Source of the DNA: Streptomyces griseoincarnatus
Lineage (GTDB): Bacteria > Actinomycetota > Actinomycetes > Streptomycetales > Streptomycetaceae
Assembly: GCA_014649575.1 (NCBI GenBank)
Contig: BMTH01000005.1
Coordinates: 1 to 64,000 of the forward strand
Length of the DNA stretch: 64,000 bases
Direction of reading: 5' to 3'
Under the pieces are notes generated by a model, which was not told the origin of the DNA, ran no database searches, and saw only the letters and a list, made by a program, of their open reading frames with translations. Made by a program: the position numbers and the translations under genes. Shown here in pieces: positions 58,914 to 64,000 of the stretch (the stretch's first letter is position 1; each line of letters begins with the position of its first letter).

Positions 58914-58996
58914 CCCCGGCGGCGGGTCCCGCGCGCCGACAGTGGACGCGCACGGCCGCCCGGCCGTGCTCCGACCAGTGACCCACGGGAGCGTCC

Positions 58997-59650
58997 ATGT
59001 CACCACTCATCGCCGGCCCCGGGCCGGCCCAGCCGCGGGCGGAGGACGGCGACACCCCGCCCACCCGCTTCGACGACCACCTCGCCGCCCAGCTGCTCGC
59101 GCAGCGGATCGTGGTGCTCGGCACCCAGGTCGACGAGGTGTCCGCGAACCGGGTGTGCGCGCAGCTGCTGCTCCTGTCCGCCGAGGACCCGCGCACCGAC
59201 ATCAGCCTGTACGTCAACAGCCCCGGCGGCTCGGTGCACGCCGGGCTCGCCATCTACGACACGATGCGGCTGATCCCCAACGACGTCGCCACCCTGGCCA
59301 TGGGCTTCGCGGCCAGCATGGGGCAGTTCCTGCTCTGCGTCGGCACGCCCGGCAAGCGTTACGCCCTGCCCAACGCGCGGATCATGATGCACCAGCCGTC
59401 GGGCGGCATCGGCGGGACCGCCGCCGACATCGAGATCCAGGCGGAGAACCTGGAGTTCACCAAGCGGACCATCGAGCGGATCACCGCCGAGCACACCGGC
59501 CAGTCCCCGGAGACCATCTCGCGTGACGGCGACCGGGACCGCTGGTTCACGGCCGAGCAGGCCCGTGCGTACGGGATGGTCGACCGGGTGCTGGACTCGC
59601 TGGACGACGTCCGTCCGGCGGCCACCCGACCGAGGATGGGGCTGCGCTGA
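58997..59650 (+). CDS. clpP3: ATP-dependent Clp protease proteolytic subunit ClpP3
   Basis: This gene encodes 217 aa. The catalytic triad is intact: S107 in [10 protein letters not shown]132 in [10 protein letters not shown]181 in GDRDRW, with the same spacing as E. coli ClpP. The N-terminus has an acidic/Pro extension. Its stop overlaps the clpP4 start (TGATG). The pair forms an alternate Clp protease known in Streptomyces to be induced when ClpP1 or ClpP2 fails. The popR gene lies just beyond on the other strand. Confidence 0.93.
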   Translation: MSPLIAGPGPAQPRAEDGDTPPTRFDDHLAAQLLAQRIVVLGTQVDEVSANRVCAQLLLLSAEDPRTDISLYVNSPGGSVHAGLAIYDTMRLIPNDVATLAMGFAASMGQFLLCVGTPGKRYALPNARIMMHQPSGGIGGTAADIEIQAENLEFTKRTIERITAEHTGQSPETISRDGDRDRWFTAEQARAYGMVDRVLDSLDDVRPAATRPRMGLR

Positions 59651-60252
59651 TGGGGACGTACACGATTCCGAACGTCGTCGAGCGCACCGCGCGCGGCGAG
59701 CGGTCCTACGACGTGTTCAGCCGGCTGCTCGCCGAGCGGATCGTCTTCCTGGGCACGGAGATCGACGACGGCGTGGCCAACGTGGTCGTCGCGCAGCTGC
59801 TGCACCTGGAGTCGGAGGCACCGGAGAGCGAGATCGCGGTGTACCTCAACTCCCCCGGCGGCTCGTACACCTCGCTCATGGCGATCTACGACACCATGAC
59901 GTTCGTGCGGGCCCCGATCTCCACGTTCTGCGTGGGGCAGGCGGCGTCCACGGCGGCCGTGCTGCTGGCCGGCGGGGACCCGGGACGCCGGTTCGTGCTG
60001 GAGCACGCACGGGTGCTGCTCGGCCAGCCGGCCTCCGGCGGGATGCAGGGCACGGCGTCCGACCTGGCGCTGCGCGCGAAGGAGATGACCCGGATCCGGG
60101 CGCAGGTCGAGGAGGTGCTGGCCCGCCACACGCACCACGATGCGGCGACCCTGCGGGCGGACATGGACCGCGACAAGGTGTTCACCGCGCAGGAGGCCGT
60201 GGCGTACGGCCTGGCCGACGAGGTGCTGACCCGGCGGCCCGCTCCGGTGTGA
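59650..60252 (+). CDS. clpP4: ClpP4, catalytic histidine replaced
   Basis: This gene encodes 200 aa. The nucleophile S100 is present in [14 protein letters not shown], but the usual MHQP motif reads LLGQPAS, so the catalytic His is Gly (G125; spacing from S100 is 25, as in ClpP). It is probably inactive by itself and acts as a structural or regulatory partner of ClpP3. It is translationally coupled to clpP3. Confidence 0.92.
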   Translation: MGTYTIPNVVERTARGERSYDVFSRLLAERIVFLGTEIDDGVANVVVAQLLHLESEAPESEIAVYLNSPGGSYTSLMAIYDTMTFVRAPISTFCVGQAASTAAVLLAGGDPGRRFVLEHARVLLGQPASGGMQGTASDLALRAKEMTRIRAQVEEVLARHTHHDAATLRADMDRDKVFTAQEAVAYGLADEVLTRRPAPV

Positions 60253-60288
60253 GCGGCCGCCGGGCCGTGCGGTGCGGGTGCGTCCCGC

Positions 60289-60723
60289 TCAGGCGGCCAG
60301 GCAGAGCCCGCCGTGCGCGGAGCCGTTCCGCACGGAGCCGTGGCGCATGGAGCCGTTCCGCACGGAGCGGGCGGGGACGGCGGAACGGTGCGACGTCACC
60401 CGGACCAGCTCCGCGTGCGTACGGGCGAGCAGGTCGCCGAGGCCCAGACCGAGCGCCCCGGCGGCGGCCGCGAGGACCTCCGAGGAGGCCTCCTTGCGGC
60501 CGCGCTCCACCTCCGACAGATAAGGCATGGAGATCCGCGCCGCGTCGGCGACGTCCTTGAGGGTCCGCTCCTGGGCCTGCCGCTCCTTGCGCAGCACGTC
60601 GCCGACGAGGTGCCGCCACAGCGGCTCTCTGGGCGCGGCGGCGGGCGGGGCCGGCGGGCCCGAGGCGGCCGGGCCGGGTCGCAGGGGAATGACGCGGGCT
60701 TCGTTCGGCGCGTGATCGGTCAC
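60289..60723 (-). CDS. popR: PopR-type XRE/ClgR-family regulator
   Basis: This gene encodes 144 aa. The helix-turn-helix is [22 protein letters not shown], the ClgR/PopR type. The C-terminus ends LCLAA: in S. lividans, PopR's two terminal alanines make it a substrate of the ClpP1/P2 protease, and PopR activates clpP3-clpP4. The adjacency here is the expected arrangement. GTG 60723 is the start. Between the HTH and the tail are [17 protein letters not shown] repeats (60300-60380). Confidence 0.9.
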   Translation of the reverse strand: MTDHAPNEARVIPLRPGPAASGPPAPPAAAPREPLWRHLVGDVLRKERQAQERTLKDVADAARISMPYLSEVERGRKEASSEVLAAAAGALGLGLGDLLARTHAELVRVTSHRSAVPARSVRNGSMRHGSVRNGSAHGGLCLAA

Positions 60724-60735
60724 GTCCTCAGCCTA

Positions 60736-60771
60736 GGAATCCCGCTCCCGCGGGCAAGGGAGCGGGATTCC
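60736..60771. promoter_or_regulatory. Perfect 14-bp inverted repeat upstream of popR
   Basis: Arms 60736-60749 (GGAATCCCGCTCCC) and 60758-60771 flank an 8-base loop, 13 bp before the popR start. It may be a PopR operator or an mRNA hairpin that masks the ribosome site. Confidence 0.5.
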
Positions 60772-60927
60772 GCCCTGAGTGAAGCCGAAAAAGCGGACGA
60801 CTTTCCTCCGCCCTGATGGTGCCCCGCCGCACCGTCGGCCGTACCATCGGACGACAGGCGTGACGGCCGTGCGGACCGCGTCGCCCCCGAGCGGTCCGGT
60901 GCTCTCCGTCACGGAGAAGACCGACAG

Positions 60928-60952
60928 GCATAGGTCCGCGGAGCCGGGGTAT
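60928..60952 (+). promoter_or_regulatory. Candidate SigB-type promoter of the second sigma gene
   Basis: It reads GCAT, 15 bases, GGGTAT, ending 49 bases before the sigma gene start. It supports induction by SigB or autoregulation, in line with the reported SigB to SigL to SigM cascade. Confidence 0.55.
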
Positions 60953-61000
60953 CCGGGTGCTTCAGTCTCGTGGCAGCCATGACGTTCGTGGGAGAGGGCA

Positions 61001-61888
61001 ATGAGGACCGCCGTGATCCGGTCGCAGGAGCGGACCGCCGACGGGCACACCGGGGCCGCCGCCGGGAGCGAGGACCTTCGCGATCCCGCCGACCCGCGCG
61101 CCGTCGCGCCCCGCGACGCCCGTGAGCTCTCCCGCCAGTTCTTCCGCCGTCTCACGGAGCTGGAGGAGGGCACCCGCGAGTACCAGTACGCGCGGAACAC
61201 GCTCATCGAGATGAACATGTCCCTCGTGCGCTTCGCGGCCGGGCGGTTCCGCGGCCGGGGCGACGACATGGACGACGTCGTGCAGACCGGCATGATCGGC
61301 CTGATCAAGGCCATCGACCGGTTCGAGCTGTCCCGCGAGGTCGAGTTCACCTCCTTCGCGCTGCCGTACATCGTCGGCGAGATCAAGCGCTTCTTCCGTG
61401 ACACCACCTGGGCCGTGCACGTGCCGCGGCGACTCCAGGAGCTGCGTGTGGAGCTGGCCAAGGCGCGCGAGGAGCTGTCGAGCCGGCTGGACCGCGAGCC
61501 CACCGTCGCCGAGCTGGCAACCCTGATGAACATCAGCGAGCAGCAGGTCGTCGAGGGACAGATCGCCGCGAACGGCTACAACTCCTCCTCCCTGGACGCG
61601 GCGCTCACCGGCGACGGCCCGGAGCACGGCGAGGCCGTCCTCGCCGACTTCATCGGCGTCGAGGAGGAGCGGCTGGCCCTGGTGGAGGACTTCCACGCGC
61701 TGGCCCCGCTGATGGCGGAGCTGAGCGACCGGGACCGCGAGATCCTGCACCTGCGGTTCGTCGAGGAGGCCACGCAGGCGGAGATCGGCGAGCGGCTGGG
61801 CTGCTCGCAGATGCATGTGTCCCGGCTGATCAAGCGGATCATCACCCGGCTGCGGACGGGCATGCTCGGCGAACTGGGCTGCGCCTGA
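61001..61888 (+). CDS. sigL: SigB/SigF/SigG-type sigma factor, probably SigL
   Basis: This gene encodes 295 aa. Region 2 has DDMDDVVQTGMIGLIKAID and FTSFALPYIVGEIKRFFRD; region 3 VPRRLQELRVELAKAREEL; region 4 RDREILHLRFVEEATQAEIG and QMHVSRLIKR. The start ATG has GGAGAGGG 3-8 bases upstream. An RsbW-like gene converges on it. The name sigL is from remembered gene order next to clpP3/clpP4 in S. coelicolor. Confidence 0.9.
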   Translation: MRTAVIRSQERTADGHTGAAAGSEDLRDPADPRAVAPRDARELSRQFFRRLTELEEGTREYQYARNTLIEMNMSLVRFAAGRFRGRGDDMDDVVQTGMIGLIKAIDRFELSREVEFTSFALPYIVGEIKRFFRDTTWAVHVPRRLQELRVELAKAREELSSRLDREPTVAELATLMNISEQQVVEGQIAANGYNSSSLDAALTGDGPEHGEAVLADFIGVEEERLALVEDFHALAPLMAELSDRDREILHLRFVEEATQAEIGERLGCSQMHVSRLIKRIITRLRTGMLGELGCA

Positions 61889-61922
61889 CGGCGGGGCACA
61901 CCGTCCCCACGGCACACCGAAG

Positions 61923-61946
61923 GCGCCCCCGGCCTTTCAGGGGCGC
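61923..61946. terminator. Bidirectional hairpin between sigL and the RsbW-like gene
   Basis: A 7-bp GCGCCCC/GGGGCGC stem with a 10-base loop lies between convergent stops. Confidence 0.55.
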
Positions 61947-61972
61947 TGCTGTGAGGAGGGGGTGTCTGTCGT

Positions 61973-62428
61973 TCAGCCGCCGGTGAGGTCGATCACGGCG
62001 CGGACGCGTTTGCCGACCGGTACGCGCTCCACGCCGACCTCCCGCGCCAGCGCCCGCACGATCTCCAGGCCGTGGCGTCCGACCCGCTGCGGGTCGCGTG
62101 GGAACACGCGGGGCAGGGCGCCGTTGCTGTCGTAGACGGCCACCGTGAGGGTGGTGTCCGTACCCTCCAGCTCCAGGATGTACGGACCGTCGCTGTGCCG
62201 GTCGGCGTTGGTGACCAGCTCGCTCACCACCAACAGCACGGCTCCCTCCGCCTTGGCGTCGATCGTGGCGCGGCACTCGGTCCTCAGCTGATCGAGGAAC
62301 TGCGCAGCGACATGCCGCGACTCGGCGATGCAGCCCGGCTCGCCGGTGAAGTGTGCCGCCCGCCGCAGCGGTTCCACGGGCACATCGAAACCAGTCGGTA
62401 TCACTACCCCGTCCAAGTGATAGGTCAT
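61973..62428 (-). CDS. RsbW-like ATP-binding protein near SigL
   Basis: This gene encodes 151 aa. The GHKL N box is VVSELVTNADRHS and the G box VGRHGLEIVRALA. It converges on the sigma factor gene and is a candidate anti-sigma factor for it. ATG 62428 (MTYHLDGVVIP) has a GAGGGA site. A SigB-like promoter candidate lies about 51 bases upstream. Confidence 0.88.
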   Translation of the reverse strand: MTYHLDGVVIPTGFDVPVEPLRRAAHFTGEPGCIAESRHVAAQFLDQLRTECRATIDAKAEGAVLLVVSELVTNADRHSDGPYILELEGTDTTLTVAVYDSNGALPRVFPRDPQRVGRHGLEIVRALAREVGVERVPVGKRVRAVIDLTGG

Positions 62429-62478
62429 GCATTTCCCTCTGCGACGCCGGGTCGGCCGGACGATCCGCACCGGTCCTG

Positions 62479-62503
62479 GTACCCCGAGTCGGGCGGGGCA
62501 GTC
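62479..62503 (-). promoter_or_regulatory. Candidate SigB-type promoter of the RsbW-like gene
   Basis: On the minus strand it reads GACT, 15 bases, GGGTAC, 51 bases from the start codon. Confidence 0.5.
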
Positions 62504-62514
62504 CCACTGATCGG

Positions 62515-62539
62515 GAATCGGCTTCCCCGTGGGGGGTAT
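62515..62539 (+). promoter_or_regulatory. Divergent candidate SigB-type promoter
   Basis: On the plus strand it reads GAAT, 15 bases, GGGTAT, back to back with the minus-strand candidate (11 bp between their -35 sites). No gene starts within 300 bases downstream. Confidence 0.3.
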
Positions 62540-62632
62540 CGGTATGCCTGACCAGGCGAAAGAGGGCTTCGGCGGGTGGATGCGGGCCCGCGGCTGCGCA
62601 ACTCGGCGCTCCCAGAATGCCGCCGCGCCCGC

Positions 62633-62672
62633 CCTCCCCCACTCTCGGCTCCGCTCGAGCGGAGGGACCCCA
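62633..62672. repeat. Hairpin repeat, intergenic copy
   Basis: The CTCTCGGCTCCGCTCGAGC core is flanked by CCTCCCCCA and GGAGGGACCCCA. The same element occurs inside the DUF4032 gene at 41417-41460. Confidence 0.6.
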
Positions 62673-62854
62673 GGAGCGGGAGACACCCCCACCGCCGCAG
62701 CCGCACGACTGCCCGCAGTCGGCGAGGCGCGCGGCCGCCTCGCGGCGTGCCCGCGGTGGGCGGTGGCTGCGGCCGCCGCACGGCCACGCGCCGGTGCCGC
62801 CGGACGGACCCCGTCGGCGGGCGGGCCGAACAGAACCCTGCTTAGCGTGCTCAC

Positions 62855-64000
62855 GTGAGCGCACACTCCCCTTCTCCTCCGCGATCCCCCCTCCACGGCT
62901 GGGTTCCCGCGCTGGTCGCGGTGGTCGGCTCGCTGGCCGCGATGGCCGTGGTGGCGGCGCTGGGGATCTGGGCGGCCGGGGCCGCAGATCTTCCGGAGGA
63001 TGCCTTCGGTCCGGTGCTCGCCGCCGTCCTGGTGCTCGCCGTCGGCGGCACGGTGAGGCTCTCCGGGGACGCCGACGCTCTGGCCGGTACCGAGGGCGGC
63101 CTGACCGTGATCCCGCTGACCGTCACCCTCACCGGGGCGCTGCTGCTCGGCTGGTGCTTCCTGCGGCCGCTGCACCGCCGGACGGTGGTGGGCGCGCCCG
63201 GGCTGGCGGGGTGGGCGGCGCGGATCGCCGTGCTGTGGCTGCTCGCCGTCCTCGGTCTGGCCCTGGCCGCACGGCGCACGTTCGAGGTGTCCCTGGGGGA
63301 CGACCTGCTCGGCGATCTGGGCGAGCTGTTCGGGGTGAGGCCGACGGTCGGCTTCGCGGCGGACGTGCTGCCGACCGTGCTGATCGGCCTGGTGTGGCTG
63401 GCGGGCGTGCTGGTGGTGGCGATCCTGGTGTCGCGGGGCGCGCCGCTGCCTCCCGAGCTGATGCGGTTCCAGGCGGGGGCACGGCCCGCGGCGCGCGCGA
63501 CGCTGGGGCTGCTGCTCGCCGCCGTGGCCGTGGCGCTGATCGTCGCGCTGGTGGTGGCCGCCACGAAGGGGCACGCGGCCGAGACGTTCGCCGTGATCCT
63601 GCTGGGGCTGCCCAACGTGGCCTGGCTGGGGCTGACCGTGGGGATGGGGGCGACCTGGGAGGGCAGGGTGGCGGGGCCGTTCGGGCTGCCCATGCCGCAG
63701 GTGCTGGACGAGGTGCTGCGCACCCCGGACGTGTCGGAGCTGAACCTGGGTTCGCTCGTCGACCACGACGGCGGCCGCTGGTGGTGGCTGCTGGTGGGTG
63801 CGGCGGTGCTGGTGGCGGGGGCGGCCTGCGCCATGGCGGCCACCTCTCCCGCGCGGGTGCCGCCCTGGCAGCACGCGCTGCGGCTGGCGGCGGCACTGGC
63901 GCTGGCGGTGCTGACGGTCGGACCGACGGCCCGGGTCTCCGCGCGGATCGGCCTGTCGGTGCTCGGCATCGGCGACCTGGGCGAAGGGCTGACCGGGCAG
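62855..64000 (+). CDS. Streptophobe-family integral membrane protein, partial
   Basis: A GTG start at 62855, then 382 codons to the window edge without a stop. There are several membrane helices (VPALVAVVGSLAAMAVVAAL; LGLLLAAVAVALIVALVV; FAVILLGLPNVAWLGLTVG) and the GHAAETFAVILLGLPNVAW pattern typical of the Streptomyces streptophobe family; function is unknown. No ribosome site precedes the GTG, and TAGCGT lies 7 bases upstream, suggesting a leaderless mRNA. Confidence 0.85.
   Translation, partial: MSAHSPSPPRSPLHGWVPALVAVVGSLAAMAVVAALGIWAAGAADLPEDAFGPVLAAVLVLAVGGTVRLSGDADALAGTEGGLTVIPLTVTLTGALLLGWCFLRPLHRRTVVGAPGLAGWAARIAVLWLLAVLGLALAARRTFEVSLGDDLLGDLGELFGVRPTVGFAADVLPTVLIGLVWLAGVLVVAILVSRGAPLPPELMRFQAGARPAARATLGLLLAAVAVALIVALVVAATKGHAAETFAVILLGLPNVAWLGLTVGMGATWEGRVAGPFGLPMPQVLDEVLRTPDVSELNLGSLVDHDGGRWWWLLVGAAVLVAGAACAMAATSPARVPPWQHALRLAAALALAVLTVGPTARVSARIGLSVLGIGDLGEGLTGQ

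Larger units (their letters stand above)
62429..62854. other. Divergent intergenic region
   Basis: These 426 bases contain two SigB-like promoter candidates and the hairpin repeat. A short open frame at 62529-62858 has no codon or motif support. A TAGCGT element at 62843-62848 is the likely -10 of the next gene. Confidence 0.6.

Noticed and set aside
62529..62858. 109-codon plus-strand frame before the streptophobe gene
   Set aside because: It runs through the hairpin repeat and promoter region with random composition.

Overview
The window is very GC-rich, with GC-biased third codon positions, GTG starts and many overlapping start/stop codons. Its gene content (WhiB, SsgA-like, PopR/ClpP3-ClpP4, two SigB-type sigma factors, a GlgE-pathway cluster, a streptophobe-family protein, DUF5133, DUF6480) points to a Streptomyces chromosome. 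From memory, the gene order matches the S. coelicolor region running from the second trehalose/alpha-glucan cluster through sigM to clpP3/clpP4/sigL. I did not run a search to confirm this.

Layout. (1) 1-5.1 kb: the end of treS, a maltokinase and glgB (trehalose to maltose-1-phosphate to branched alpha-glucan), then a carboxylate-amine ligase. (2) 5.3-8.6 kb: a small membrane protein, an acyl-CoA ligase with a degenerate ATP motif, an RsbW-type ATPase and a PRC-barrel protein. (3) 8.9-20.4 kb: an eight-gene signalling block. It holds a multi-HAMP hybrid histidine kinase, an ANTAR/GAF/PAS/PP2C phosphatase, a STAS anti-anti-sigma factor, RsbR, RsbS, RsbT, an ATPase-phosphatase fusion and a GAF-PP2C phosphatase; most junctions overlap by a few bases. 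This looks like an actinobacterial stressosome or partner-switching module. (4) 20.6-24.2 kb: a type II NADH dehydrogenase-like flavoprotein and an FUSC-family membrane protein, then about 800 bp of non-coding DNA with degenerate C-rich repeats. (5) 25.0-27.3 kb, minus strand: a SigB-type sigma factor (probably sigM), an RsbW-like protein and two small proteins. (6) 27.4-37.7 kb: metabolism and transport, including an Orn/Lys/Arg-type decarboxylase, a LysE exporter with its LysR regulator, and a saccharopine-dehydrogenase-family enzyme, plus TetR regulators and a WhiB protein. (7) 38.5-49.6 kb: AlkB, an MBL hydrolase, a DUF4032 protein carrying a repeat in its reading frame, a universal stress protein, and a three-gene operon (receiver-flavoprotein fusion, CNBD histidine kinase, UBP-type zinc finger). 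These are followed by a frameshifted TerD-CAP gene, an AIM24 protein and a threonine dehydratase-like enzyme. (8) 49.7-58.8 kb: a transmembrane pseudokinase, a MITE-like element lying between two convergent stop codons, a beta-lactamase-fold hydrolase, an F420-type oxidoreductase, an SsgA-like protein, an aldo/keto reductase, an RNase H-like protein and two VOC proteins, one of them frameshifted. (9) 59-62.4 kb: clpP3-clpP4 with their probable activator popR, a second SigB-type sigma factor (probably sigL) and another RsbW-like protein. (10) A streptophobe-family membrane protein runs off the right edge.

How it fits together. The unifying theme is general stress signalling by partner switching. 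The window has two SigB-type sigma factors, three stand-alone RsbW-like ATPases plus RsbT, three STAS proteins and three PP2C phosphatases. Sequences matching the SigB-family promoter pattern (GNNT, 14-16 bases, GGGTAC/T) lie a short distance upstream of the STAS, sigL, RsbW-like, PRC-barrel and SsgA-like genes. I saw no tRNA, rRNA or CRISPR array. Three apparent single-base frameshifts in two genes raise either a sequence-quality question or a pseudogene question.
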